43,009 bases of DNA from NCBI GenBank assembly GCA_026418055.1, contig JAOACB010000019.1, forward strand, positions 1 to 43,009. The letters are read 5' to 3'. The notes below the pieces were generated by a model. The model was not told where the DNA came from, searched no databases, and saw only the letters and a program-made list of their open reading frames with translations. Both the position numbers and the translations under genes were made by a program. The stretch comes from Fimbriimonadales bacterium (GTDB lineage Bacteria > Armatimonadota > Fimbriimonadia > Fimbriimonadales > Fimbriimonadaceae). Every line of letters begins with the position of its first letter. The first letter of the stretch is position 1. Of this stretch, positions 23,947 to 31,984 are shown in pieces.

Positions 23947-25350
23947 GTGGTGGGTTGGATGCTGCTGGCCACCCTGCAGGCCGCCGAGGAGCCGCAGCCC
24001 GTGCCGCCGGTGCCGAGCGAGCGGCAACTGGCCTGGCACCGCTGGGAGACCTACGCGTTCGTGCACTTCGGCATCAACACGTTCACGGGGCGAGAGTGGG
24101 GGGATGGAAAGGAGGACCCTCGGCTGTTCCAGCCGACGGACTTCGACCCCGACCAGTGGATGGCGGCGTTCCGCGCGGCGGGCCTGAGGACGGTGATCCT
24201 CACCGCCAAGCACCACGACGGCTTCTGCCTGTGGCCCAGTAGGCGCACGACCCACTCGGTGGCCGGCAGCCCTTGGCGCGGAGGCAAGGGAGACGTGGTG
24301 CGCGAGGTGGCCGAAGCCTGCCGCAGGGCCGGCCTGCGGTTCGGGATTTACCTCTCGCCTTGGGACCGGCACGAGCCCACCTACGGCCGAGGCAAGGCGT
24401 ACAACGACTTCTACATCTCCCAGCTCACGGAGCTGCTCACGCAGTACGGTCCGATCGCGGAGGTTTGGTTCGACGGGGCCTGCGGCGAGGGGCCGAACGG
24501 CAAGCGCCAGGAGTACGACTGGCGACGCATCCGGGCCACGGTGCGGCGCCTGCAGCCCCAGGCGGTGATGTTCAGCGACGCCGGCCCCGACGTGCGCTGG
24601 ATCGGCAACGAGAGCGGCGTGGCGGACGAGACCAACTGGTGCCTCCTCGAGCCGTCCCGCATGAGGATCGGCCAGCCCAATCCCGGCCAGACGCAGGGCC
24701 ACCCCGACGGCTCGCAGTGGGTCCCGGGGGAGTGCGACGTGTCGATCCGCCCCGGTTGGTTCCACCACCCCGAGGAGGACGCCAAGGTGAAGACGCCCGA
24801 CGAGTTGGTGGAGCTGTACTTCCGCTCGGTCGGGCGAGGCGCGTCGCTGCTGCTGAACGTCCCGCCGGACCGCCGAGGGCGGCTCGCCGACCCGGACGTG
24901 GCCTCGCTGATGGAGTTCGGGCGTCGCATCCGTTCGATGTTCCGCGAGGACGTGCTGCGAGGGTCGAGGGCGACCGCGAGCGGCGTGTGGCGCGGCCGGG
25001 ACCGGTTCGGTCCCGACAAGGCCACCGACGGCGACGAGGGGACCTATTGGGCCGCCGACGAGGCAGCGCGCTCCGGCTGGCTCGAGGCCGACCTGGGACG
25101 GGAGCGCACGATCGACTGCGTGGAGATCCGCGAGCCGATCCGGCTGGGCCAGAGGGTGGCGCGCTTCCGGGTTTCCGTGGCGAGCGGCGCGGCCTGGCGA
25201 ACGGTGGCCGAAGGCACCACCGTCGGGCCGAGGCGGCTGCTGCGGTTCGACCCCGTGTCGGCGTCCCGGGTGAGGCTGGAGGTGCTCGAGGCTCGCGGCT
25301 GCCCGCTGATCCAGGACCTCCGCGCCTACCGCGTCGGCCAGCGAGAGTAA
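23947..25350 (+). CDS. GH29 alpha-L-fucosidase with C-terminal discoidin-like domain
   Basis: A 467-aa glycosidase removing alpha-L-fucose. The barrel (about 30-330) has WETYAFVHFGINTFTGREWG, VILTAKHHDGFCLWPS with the conserved HHDGF, GIYLSPWDRHEPTYG, and AEVWFDGACG with nucleophile D176. LLLNVPPDRRGRLADPDV marks the barrel end, as in GH29. From about 340 to 465 an F5/8 type C-like beta-sandwich follows (GPDKATDGDEGTYWAADEA, GWLEADLGRERTIDCVEI). The acid/base was not assigned. GTG start, 3 nt after the M28 stop; a short hydrophobic stretch (WMLLATLQAA) may be a weak signal peptide. Export is uncertain. Confidence 0.9.
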   Translation: MVGWMLLATLQAAEEPQPVPPVPSERQLAWHRWETYAFVHFGINTFTGREWGDGKEDPRLFQPTDFDPDQWMAAFRAAGLRTVILTAKHHDGFCLWPSRRTTHSVAGSPWRGGKGDVVREVAEACRRAGLRFGIYLSPWDRHEPTYGRGKAYNDFYISQLTELLTQYGPIAEVWFDGACGEGPNGKRQEYDWRRIRATVRRLQPQAVMFSDAGPDVRWIGNESGVADETNWCLLEPSRMRIGQPNPGQTQGHPDGSQWVPGECDVSIRPGWFHHPEEDAKVKTPDELVELYFRSVGRGASLLLNVPPDRRGRLADPDVASLMEFGRRIRSMFREDVLRGSRATASGVWRGRDRFGPDKATDGDEGTYWAADEAARSGWLEADLGRERTIDCVEIREPIRLGQRVARFRVSVASGAAWRTVAEGTTVGPRRLLRFDPVSASRVRLEVLEARGCPLIQDLRAYRVGQRE

Positions 25351-25383
25351 AGTAGGGTTGCATCTCCGAAAGGTGGCATCTCC

Positions 25384-27126
25384 ATGGCCCTGAACGCTCT
25401 AGTCGCCCTGTTCGCCGTCGCAGCCTCCGGCGGAGCCACGATCGCCGTCGAGGACGTCGCTCCGCACGTGCGGGAACTCTCCTCCGCCAAGTACGAGGGA
25501 CGCCTGACGCTCGCCAAGGGCGGCACCCTGGCGGCCGAGTACCTCGCCGAGCAGATGCGAGCCATCGGCCTGAGGCCCGGCGGCGACGACGGAACGTTCT
25601 TCCACAGCTTTCCCGTGACGTTCGGCTTCAAGGCCGGAGAGGACAACAGCCTGCGGATCGTCGCGCCGGACGGCCGCGCCGTGGAGGCGAAGCTGGACCA
25701 GGATTTCCGGCCTCTCGTCAACTCCGCCAGCGGTGCGACCGTGCAGGGCGAGCTGGTGTTCCTGGGCTACGGCCTGAACGACGAGGCCTACGACGACTAC
25801 CGCGGCGCGGACCTGCGCGGCAAGGTGGCTGTGGTGCTGCGCGGCTCGCCCGCCGGCTACCGTCCGGTGTCGAACGCCGAGAAGGCCGCGATCGCCCGAG
25901 CCGCCGGCGCGAACGGCCTGCTGGTGGTCGGCAAGGCCCGCCCGAGCGACCCCGAGCTGCCCGCCTACACCCGGGGCCAGGGCATCGGTCAGCTCGAGGG
26001 GTTCGTCGCCGCGGCCGTCACCTCCGCCTGGCTGAAGGAGGCCACCGGTTTCGACGCCGACCAAGCCCGCACCGCCGCCCACCCGGAGCCGCGTCCGCTG
26101 AACGCCTCCGTGACCCTCCGCACCCAGCTCGTGCAGAACACCGGCATCGGCCGCAACGTGGTGGGCTTCCTGCCCGGCACGGATCCCAACCTGAAGAACG
26201 AGCTGGTGATCGTGGGAGCGCACTACGACCACATCGGCCGCGGCGAGGTCGGCTCGACCAGCGGCTCCAGCGAGATCCACTACGGCGCGGACGACAATGC
26301 CAGCGGCACCGCAGGGGTGCTGGGCCTCGCCAAGTACTTCGCCCGGAAGGGCGACAACCGCCGCACGATCGTCTTCCAGCTGTACCAGGGCGAGGAGCTG
26401 GGCCTGCTCGGCTCGCAGGCCTGGGCCCGGCAGTTCCCGGACAAGCTGCAGCGCACCACGGCGATGATCAACCTGGACATGATCGGCCTCCTCCGCGACG
26501 GCCACCTGAATGTGTACGGCACCTCGACCTCGGAGGGCTGGGCCGAAGTGCTGCGCAAGGTGGCGGTCCCGGGCATCAAGCCGAAGCTGAACCCGCAGAC
26601 GCGCGCCGACTCCGACCACTTCTCGTTCGCCTCGCGCAACGTGCCGGTGCTGTTCCTGTTCACGGGCATCCACCCGCAGTACCACAACGAGGGCGACGTG
26701 TACGACCTGATCAACACCCAAGGCCTGGCTCAGGTGGCGTCGTTCGCCGCGCAGCTGGTGGAGGCACTGGACGCCAGGCCGACCAAGCTGGCGTTCAACC
26801 CCCAGAGCGCGGTGGGCAACCGCGCCGGCGACCGGCAGGGGGCGCCGCGCGACTCCGCCCGCCGCGTGCGCATCGGCTTCATCCCCGACATGACGGGTCA
26901 GGCCAACGGCGTCGTCCTGATGGGGGCCTCGCCCGGGTCTCCCGCCGAGCGAGCAGGATTCAAGGCGGGCGACGTGATCTTGGAGTTCGGCGGCCGCAAG
27001 ATCGCGTCGCTCGAAGACCTGCAGGAGGCGATGACGGCGCTGAAGCCCGGCGACAAGGTCAAAGTTCGCTACCGACGGGGCGACAAGGAGCTCGAGGCGG
27101 AGATCCAGACGGAGCAGAGGAGCTAG
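25384..27126 (+). CDS. Exported M28 peptidase with PDZ domain
   Basis: A 580-aa secreted metallopeptidase. Signal peptide MALNALVALFAVAASGGA. Peptidase motifs are IVGAHYDHIGRGEVG with the first His near 278, YGADDNASGTAG, YQGEELGLLGS, MINLDMIGLL, and GIHPQYHNEGDVYD with the final His. A PA-like insert (about 110-200, GELVFLGYGLNDEAYDDYRGADLRGKV) precedes the catalytic part. The C-terminal PDZ (about 490-575) has GVVLMGASPGSPAERAGFKAGDVILEFGG. The PDZ may bind target C-termini. GAAAGGTGG lies about 7 nt before the ATG, and TAAAGT or TAGGGT (25348-25358) are -10 candidates. It differs from the other M28 gene in export and in the PDZ domain. Confidence 0.93.
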   Translation: MALNALVALFAVAASGGATIAVEDVAPHVRELSSAKYEGRLTLAKGGTLAAEYLAEQMRAIGLRPGGDDGTFFHSFPVTFGFKAGEDNSLRIVAPDGRAVEAKLDQDFRPLVNSASGATVQGELVFLGYGLNDEAYDDYRGADLRGKVAVVLRGSPAGYRPVSNAEKAAIARAAGANGLLVVGKARPSDPELPAYTRGQGIGQLEGFVAAAVTSAWLKEATGFDADQARTAAHPEPRPLNASVTLRTQLVQNTGIGRNVVGFLPGTDPNLKNELVIVGAHYDHIGRGEVGSTSGSSEIHYGADDNASGTAGVLGLAKYFARKGDNRRTIVFQLYQGEELGLLGSQAWARQFPDKLQRTTAMINLDMIGLLRDGHLNVYGTSTSEGWAEVLRKVAVPGIKPKLNPQTRADSDHFSFASRNVPVLFLFTGIHPQYHNEGDVYDLINTQGLAQVASFAAQLVEALDARPTKLAFNPQSAVGNRAGDRQGAPRDSARRVRIGFIPDMTGQANGVVLMGASPGSPAERAGFKAGDVILEFGGRKIASLEDLQEAMTALKPGDKVKVRYRRGDKELEAEIQTEQRS

Positions 27127-27162
27127 CCTAGGCGCCGCCTGTATCGGCCTCGGTACGGCCTG

Positions 27163-28107
27163 CTACCGGAGGCATCGCCTCCAACCCTCGCGGAACAGCC
27201 TGCGCACTCCCCAGCCCGCCACCGAGCGCAGCGCGGGGTCTTCCGGTCCGAGGCCCGCCAGGCGGGCCGCCAGCTCGCGCAGAAAGCCCGTGCGGCCGAT
27301 CCTCCGGGCAACCTCCCCCAAAGCCGCTTCCCCACAGCGCTCGGCCAGCACCGAGCCCAGCACCCCGGCCTGCTCGTAGGCTCGGTGCACGAGGTCCCGC
27401 CCTTCCGGCGTCTCTCGGTCCTCGCCGAAGGCGTCCTCGAGCCTGCGGGGATCCAGCCACGGCCACCTTCCCGAGCCGAACTTGCGCAGCGCCGCCGGAT
27501 CGCACTCGTCGCCGATCACCATGGCCACCGCCTCCTCCAGCCAATGCGCCATGCGCCCGCCCGCCGCGTCGAGGCACAGCGCGTGCGCCACCTCGTGCCG
27601 CACCGCCGACCGGAAGTCCTCCGGGTCGTCTGCCAGGTAGGCGGGAAGGCAGATTTTGAAGAAGCGCTCCTTGGGCTCGCAGTAGCCGTGCCGCATCGGC
27701 ACCCAGGGGGCGTCCGCCTCGTCCGTCAGCACGGTGGCCAGCAGGGGCGGCAGGCGATCGAAGCCGAGCCTGCGCGCGGCCTGGTCCGCGGCCTCCAAGG
27801 TCCAGCGTCCGATCGAGGGCGCCAGGCCGCCGACCTCGTCGTCCACGTACTCCAGCTCGAGGCCGGGGGCCAGAGGCTTGCGCGCCGCGCGCCGCCGCGT
27901 CAGCGCCTCGGCCTCGATCGATCGGTACAGCCCGAGCCAGGCTCCCGCGCCGCCAGCCCCCAGTCGCAGGGCCAGCGCGTACGCGGCCTCCAGGTCGTCC
28001 TTGCGGAAAGCCTCCTCCACCGCCTGCCAGGCGGCGTGCTCGCCCGCCCCGCCGTACAGGTCGGCCCATTCCTCGAGGTCGCGGGGGGCGGCTCGGCGCG
28101 CGGGCAT
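27163..28107 (-). CDS. Putative gluzincin metalloprotease (HEVAH)
   Basis: A 314-aa protein not assigned to a known peptidase family. It has the zinc motif RHEVAHALCLDAAGG with H171, E172 and H175, followed by MAHWLEEAVAMVIGD with E191 or E192 in the place of the gluzincin third ligand; the 16-17 residue spacing is short but within the MA clan range. The N-terminal 80 residues are helical (TPR-like, YGGAGEHAAWQAVEEAFRKDD). No signal peptide. Start: ATG at 28107, because TACAGA (28120 to 28115, minus) lies 7 nt before it; an in-frame ATG at 28203 is possible but lies beyond this -10. Peptidase activity is inference from the motif alone. Confidence 0.7.
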   Translation of the reverse strand: MPARRAAPRDLEEWADLYGGAGEHAAWQAVEEAFRKDDLEAAYALALRLGAGGAGAWLGLYRSIEAEALTRRRAARKPLAPGLELEYVDDEVGGLAPSIGRWTLEAADQAARRLGFDRLPPLLATVLTDEADAPWVPMRHGYCEPKERFFKICLPAYLADDPEDFRSAVRHEVAHALCLDAAGGRMAHWLEEAVAMVIGDECDPAALRKFGSGRWPWLDPRRLEDAFGEDRETPEGRDLVHRAYEQAGVLGSVLAERCGEAALGEVARRIGRTGFLRELAARLAGLGPEDPALRSVAGWGVRRLFREGWRRCLR

Positions 28108-28114
28108 GGATCCG

Positions 28115-28120
28115 TCTGTA
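28115..28120 (-). promoter_or_regulatory. -10 element TACAGA of the HEVAH gene
   Basis: Minus-strand GGGTACAGACGG places TACAGA 7 nt before the ATG at 28107. The last base is not T, so it is weaker than the other GGTAnnnT elements. Confidence 0.35.
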
Positions 28121-28282
28121 CCCGAAAAGGAAAAGAGGGGGTGGCGCCAGACCCACCCCCCAAGACCGTTGCAGCTCCTTTCCATCGCTCGGCGGCTCTC
28201 CATCGGCCACTCGGCCGGCCGCTCGTTCCTGTTCCGCCCTCATCTTCCCGCGCGGATGTTAACGGAGTGTGAATCGGTGGGA

Positions 28283-28311
28283 CCTGCCTCGTGCCCGCGC
28301 GCCGAGGCAGG
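28283..28311 (+). promoter_or_regulatory. 9-bp stem-loop upstream of the oxidoreductase gene
   Basis: CCTGCCTCG (28283-28291) pairs perfectly with CGAGGCAGG (28303-28311) around an 11-nt loop, about 75 nt before the Gfo/Idh/MocA start. It could be a leader hairpin, an operator or a terminator. Nothing else is recognised in the 28121-28385 gap, apart from the AAAAGGAGG ribosome-binding site at 28372-28379. Confidence 0.4.
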
Positions 28312-28385
28312 AATCCAGCCGCCCCGATGCGAATGCTGAGAACGGAGCGGGCCGTTGCGAGGCCGACCCGCAAAAGGAGGATTCC

Positions 28386-29384
28386 ATGAACGATTCGATC
28401 CGCGTCGGAGTCGCCGGACTCACCCACGGCCACGTCGGCGGGCTGATCGCCAGCTGGGAGAGGGTGCCCGGCGCCCGACTGGTGTCCGTCGCCGACGCCA
28501 CGCCGCTGATGGAGCAACACGGGAGGAAGTTCGAGCGGCGGTACGAGTCTTGGCGGGAGATGCTCGACGTGGAGGAGCTGGACGCGCTCGTGGTGACCAG
28601 CAACAACGTCGAGTCCTCGGAGATCGCCGTGGAGGCGCTCGGCAGAGGCATCCCCTGCATGGTCGAGAAGCCCATGGCCGCGAGCCACGACGACGCCCTG
28701 AAGATGCTGGAGGCTTGGCGCAGGGCCCAGAAGCCGCTCATGATCAACTGGCCGCTCGCCTGGAGCCCTTGGCTCCACGAGCTGAAGCGGATGCTGGACC
28801 AAGGGATCGTCGGGAAGGTGTTCCACCTGCGTTACCGCAACGGCCATCACGGGCCCAAGGAGATCGGATGCGACCCCTGGTTCGTCGCTTGGCTCCACGA
28901 CGAGCGGCTCAACGGAGGCGGAGCCCTGGCCGACTTCTGCGGCTACGGAGCCGTGCTGTGCCGCTGGTACTTCGGGTTGCCCCAGAGCGTGTACGCCGTG
29001 CGCGACAACTGCACCAAAGACTACGAGGTGCCGGACGACCACGCCATCGTCGTGCTGCGCTACCCCAAGCTCACCTGCATCCTGGAGGGCACCTGGGCGA
29101 CGTACGGCTTCGACCGCAGCGCCAACCCCGTGGTGCACGGCAAGGAGGGGACGCTGGGCGTGTACGGCAACGACGTGGTGCTGTTCCGGGCGGGACAGGA
29201 GGACGTGCACCACGAGAGCCCCGCGCTGTCGATCGACAGCCCGGCCGAGTACTTCGTGCGCTGCATGCGGACGGGGCACTGCCCCGGCGGCATCCTCCAC
29301 CCCGAGGTTGCGGCCGACGCCTGCCGCATCATCGACGCCGCGAAGGAGAGCGCGCGCTCGGGACGAGAGGTTTCCCTGGCCTGA
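28386..29384 (+). CDS. Gfo/Idh/MocA family oxidoreductase
   Basis: A 332-aa NAD(P)-dependent sugar or inositol oxidoreductase. The Rossmann domain starts IRVGVAGLTHGHVGGLI, with the family motif VEKPMA (E94-K95-P96) at the nicotinamide site. The second domain includes VFHLRYRNGHHGPKEIG, GGALADFCGYGAVLCRWYFG, and VLRYPKLTCILEGTWATYG. The usual G-G-x-x-D-x-x-x-H segment reads GGALADFCGY, with Cys or Tyr in place of His. That is a deviation from the catalytic His and may signal a different substrate. AAAAGGAGG precedes the ATG, one of the strongest ribosome-binding sites in the window. Product cannot be named. Confidence 0.88.
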   Translation: MNDSIRVGVAGLTHGHVGGLIASWERVPGARLVSVADATPLMEQHGRKFERRYESWREMLDVEELDALVVTSNNVESSEIAVEALGRGIPCMVEKPMAASHDDALKMLEAWRRAQKPLMINWPLAWSPWLHELKRMLDQGIVGKVFHLRYRNGHHGPKEIGCDPWFVAWLHDERLNGGGALADFCGYGAVLCRWYFGLPQSVYAVRDNCTKDYEVPDDHAIVVLRYPKLTCILEGTWATYGFDRSANPVVHGKEGTLGVYGNDVVLFRAGQEDVHHESPALSIDSPAEYFVRCMRTGHCPGGILHPEVAADACRIIDAAKESARSGREVSLA

Positions 29385-29392
29385 GGGGAGGG

Positions 29393-29398
29393 TACAAT
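29393..29398 (+). promoter_or_regulatory. -10 element TACAAT of tRNA-Gly
   Basis: GGTACAATGG places TACAAT 11 nt before the tRNA 5' end, leaving a leader of about 5 nt. No convincing -35 is seen. This is useful support for the motif, as a tRNA promoter needs no translation signal. Confidence 0.6.
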
Positions 29399-29409
29399 GG
29401 CGGTTGGAC

Positions 29410-29483
29410 GCGGGCGTAGCTTAATGGTAAAGCTCCAGCCTTCCAAGCTGGCTACGTGGGTTCGATTCCCATCGCCCGCTCCA
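29410..29483 (+). tRNA. tRNA-Gly(UCC)
   Basis: The acceptor stem GCGGGCG (29410-29416) pairs with CGCCCGC (29473-29479), then discriminator T and encoded CCA. The anticodon stem CCAGC/GCTGG encloses loop CTTCCAA, with anticodon TCC at 29442-29444. The T loop is GGTTCGATTCC. It reads GGA codons. No second copy of its 3' end was noticed in the window. Confidence 0.95.
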
Positions 29484-29494
29484 ACCCCCCTGCT

Positions 29495-30127
29495 CTAACG
29501 CCTCCCGCCGTCCGGACCGGGAAACGGCAGCTTGGCCGGCCGAGAACCCTCGGGCGGGGTCCATGCGGCCAAGCGGCGATCCACGGGGGCGTTCAACCGC
29601 AGGTCGCGGTACACCACGACCGTCCGCCGGCCGTCGCGCGCGGCGGACCATCCCATCGGCAGGCCGGTGCGAGGGTCCAGGAACACGTCGGTCGGCCCCG
29701 TCAGACCGCGAACGCGAGCCAGCACGCACGGTCTGCCGTCGAACGTCGCCCGCCGCGCCCTGGGTTGCAGGCAGTCCATCGCGGGGTCAGGCCCGAAGAA
29801 CCCTTGGAAGCCCATCAGCACGAGCGACACCTGCGGCCTGCGGCTCGGGTAGGCCATGTACCGCTTGGTCTTGGGCTCGAACACATACTGCACCCCCCGC
29901 TCGCCGTTGTGGAACACCTCGTAGCCGCGCCAACGGGCGTGGAACGAGCCGGGCTTGACCAGCGCGAACGGCTGGGGTTGCCCCGCCTGGCCCTTCTCCA
30001 AGAACCTGCCGACCACGGTGCGGGCGGCCCGGAGCGCGTCCTGCCCCCTGCGGATCAGCCCCTCGGCGTCGACGGTCTGCGAAGGCATCCCGAGCGCGAG
30101 CCCAAACCAAGCCCAACCGGCCAGCAT
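29495..30127 (-). CDS. LolA-like periplasmic protein
   Basis: A 210-aa protein with a short hydrophobic N-terminus (MLAGWAWFGLALGMPS) that is probably a signal peptide. The rest follows a LolA/LppX-like beta fold: an N-terminal helix (AEGLIRRGQDALRAARTVVGRF), strands such as SFHARWRGYEVFHNGERGVQ, a YVFEPKTKRYMAYPS segment, and closing DVFLDPRTGLPMGWSAARDG. This fold carries lipids or lipoproteins across the periplasm. It starts 8 nt after the ADP-ribosylglycohydrolase stop, so the two share an operon. A direct link between them is not known. It is convergent to the tRNA gene. Confidence 0.65.
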   Translation of the reverse strand: MLAGWAWFGLALGMPSQTVDAEGLIRRGQDALRAARTVVGRFLEKGQAGQPQPFALVKPGSFHARWRGYEVFHNGERGVQYVFEPKTKRYMAYPSRRPQVSLVLMGFQGFFGPDPAMDCLQPRARRATFDGRPCVLARVRGLTGPTDVFLDPRTGLPMGWSAARDGRRTVVVYRDLRLNAPVDRRLAAWTPPEGSRPAKLPFPGPDGGRR

Positions 30128-30135
30128 GGCACCTT

Positions 30136-31566
30136 CTACCCCGTCAGGAACGTCACCGGCACGAGGCCGACCGTGGGCCTTCCGACGGCCGAGACCTCGA
30201 GGATCGCGCGAGCCCGGGATTCTGGCAGCGGCCCCGGCAGCAGCTCGAAGCGGACCTCCAGCGACGCGTCCTGCTCGAGCATCGCCTCGAGCGCGCGGCA
30301 CGGGGTCGCGGTCCAGCCCTCGGGCAGCAGCCAGCGCAGCGTCGTGAGGCGCGAGTCGGGCATCCGGTTGGCGAGTCGAACCGCCACCGGGAACGGGTGT
30401 CCGGGCCTCACGCGCGGCTCCTGCAGGAGGTCCAGCTCCACGAGCGTGTGCACCAGGTCCGCGCGCAGCGCATAGCCGCTCCGGCGCCAGAGGTCCTGCA
30501 CGGCCTCTCCTCCGACCAGTGCGGGCAGGCCCGAACGATCGGTCGGTCCCTCCGTCAGCGACACGGGCGCGCGGTGCGCGGCCAGCACCGCGGGAGCCAT
30601 GGCCGCCACCCGGTCCGTGAGCTCGTCCAGCGTCTGCGGCCAATCCCAGGCGCTTCCCCTGTCGATGGCGATGGTGGCGATGCGGTCTCCCGCGTGGCCC
30701 GCCCACTCCTCGGGCAACCCCGAGCGACCGAGCAGGATACCCAGCAAAGCGCCCAGGGTGGCGCCCGTGCAGTCGGTGTCGTCTCCGCACGACACGGCGG
30801 TGCACAGCGAGCGGCCGAAGTCGCCGTCTCCGTACAGCCAGCCGACAATCACGAACCCGACGTTGGCGGGTGCCATGAACCATCCGAGGTCCGCGCTGTC
30901 CTCGACCAGCCTCTCGCGAGCCTCCCGCCAAGACAGCCCCTGCCGGTGGCACTGCCGAGCCAGCCCGACGGCGCGAGCGACGCGGCAGTCCCCGGGGATC
31001 TTCGACAGGGCGGCGTCGAGCAATCGATCGCTCTCGAACTCAACGAACGCCGCGCTCTGCAGGGCCGCGGTGAACATCGCCGCGAACGTGCCCTCGCCGT
31101 CGCCGTGGTCCACCGCCGCGTCCTCCCACGCAAGGCGAGCCGCCAGGTCCGGGCACCCCGGCGCCAGGCAGGCCCAGATCTCCGATCGGATCCAGGCTCC
31201 GTTGGAGTGCTTCCACCGGTTGTGGCAGCTGCCGCTGAGCGGCGGAGGCAGGCCGGCGCGCTGGTTGGCCTTGCTGAGCCCGTACTCGTTCCAGGGAGGG
31301 GGCACGTAGTTCAGCCAGTACTCGCCCAGAACGGCCGCGGAGAGGCCCTTCGGGCCGCGCTCCTCCAGCGCCTTCAGCCAGACCAGCTGCAGGTCGAGGT
31401 CGTCGTTGGGCAGGGGTTCGCCGGGCGGCGTGGCGAACCCCGAGACGTCCAGCAGCTCCCGCCGGCCCTCGAAGGGCCCTCCCAGCGTGCCTCCCACGCT
31501 CTTGCCGGTCCAGCACCCCAACACGCGGTCGCGGTACTCCGCCAGGTTCAGCTTCGCTCGGGCCAT
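30136..31566 (-). CDS. ADP-ribosylglycohydrolase family protein with C-terminal beta domain
   Basis: A 476-aa protein. The ADP-ribosylglycohydrolase fold covers about 8-340: YRDRVLGCWTGKSVGGTLGGPFEG, NDDLDLQ (residues 54-60, metal-binding like the usual TDDT), and AVSCGDDTDCTGATLGALLGI near 275-295 for the second metal site. Family members remove ADP-ribose from proteins or cleave other glycosidic links. From about 345 to 476 an Ig-like or NEW3-like beta segment is appended (HPFPVAVRLANRMPDS, TLRWLLPEGWTA, VRFELLPG), which is not typical. Start ATG 31566; GGAGGAGG lies too far upstream (about 30 nt) to be used. Substrate unknown. Confidence 0.88.
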   Translation of the reverse strand: MARAKLNLAEYRDRVLGCWTGKSVGGTLGGPFEGRRELLDVSGFATPPGEPLPNDDLDLQLVWLKALEERGPKGLSAAVLGEYWLNYVPPPWNEYGLSKANQRAGLPPPLSGSCHNRWKHSNGAWIRSEIWACLAPGCPDLAARLAWEDAAVDHGDGEGTFAAMFTAALQSAAFVEFESDRLLDAALSKIPGDCRVARAVGLARQCHRQGLSWREARERLVEDSADLGWFMAPANVGFVIVGWLYGDGDFGRSLCTAVSCGDDTDCTGATLGALLGILLGRSGLPEEWAGHAGDRIATIAIDRGSAWDWPQTLDELTDRVAAMAPAVLAAHRAPVSLTEGPTDRSGLPALVGGEAVQDLWRRSGYALRADLVHTLVELDLLQEPRVRPGHPFPVAVRLANRMPDSRLTTLRWLLPEGWTATPCRALEAMLEQDASLEVRFELLPGPLPESRARAILEVSAVGRPTVGLVPVTFLTG

Positions 31567-31658
31567 TCCGATAGCGGCTTTCTGCGCGGCGACGACCTCC
31601 TCCTGCCGGTTCGGGGCTTGGATTCCGCAATCTTGCCGGGTGTCCGACCGCGCTCCCA

Positions 31659-31693
31659 AGGAACAACCCCACTGGAGCGCAGCGGGGGTTCCT
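31659..31693 (-). terminator. Hairpin at the end of the capsid operon
   Basis: AGGAAC (31659-31664) pairs with GTTCCT (31688-31693), CCCC (31667-31670) with GGGG (31684-31687) and CTG (31672-31674) with CAG (31680-31682), with a 2-nt bulge and one mismatch. It lies 3 nt beyond the stop of the 89-aa gene and separates the operon from the ADP-ribosylglycohydrolase gene. Confidence 0.5.
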
Positions 31694-31696
31694 CTC

Positions 31697-31966
31697 TCAG
31701 CCGCCCGAACCTCCCTGCGCATCCGCTCGGCGCGACCGCCGCCGAAGCGCCTCGATCACCTCGGTGTTGCGGCGCACCGCCTCGGCCAGCTCGCGCAACG
31801 CGGGCGCGAAGGCCGCCTGCGCCGCCTCTTGGCGGCGGACCATCTCCTCCAGAAAGCCCACGAAGCGGTCCGCGACCTGGCGCTGCTGCACCAGGCTGAA
31901 CCGCGCCAGGGCGAACGACGAAGCGACGAACGTGGCCAGCACGGCCAGCAGCTGCGTCCAGTCCAA
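31697..31966 (-). CDS. Small membrane-anchored coiled-coil protein of the capsid operon
   Basis: An 89-aa protein: one N-terminal helix (about 4-24, TQLLAVLATFVASSFALARF), then a charged helix with heptad-like hydrophobics (about 30-78, QVADRFVGFLEEMVRR, LRELAEAVRRNTEVIEALRR), then a Gly/Ser tail. TTG start with GGAGGAGG 8 nt upstream. It is the last gene of the capsid operon, 49 nt after the major capsid gene. Holin-like or structural proteins of this size are common near phage heads, but its topology (membrane helix at the N-terminus, coil after) could also tether a shell to the membrane. No family was recognised. Confidence 0.65.
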   Translation of the reverse strand: MDWTQLLAVLATFVASSFALARFSLVQQRQVADRFVGFLEEMVRRQEAAQAAFAPALRELAEAVRRNTEVIEALRRRSRRADAQGGSGG

Positions 31967-31984
31967 GCGGCGTCCTCCTCCGAA

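Noticed and set aside
21625-24768. A 1047-aa minus-strand open frame.
   Set aside because: Antisense to truB, DUF2752, M28 and GH29; no recognisable domain and shadow-like composition.
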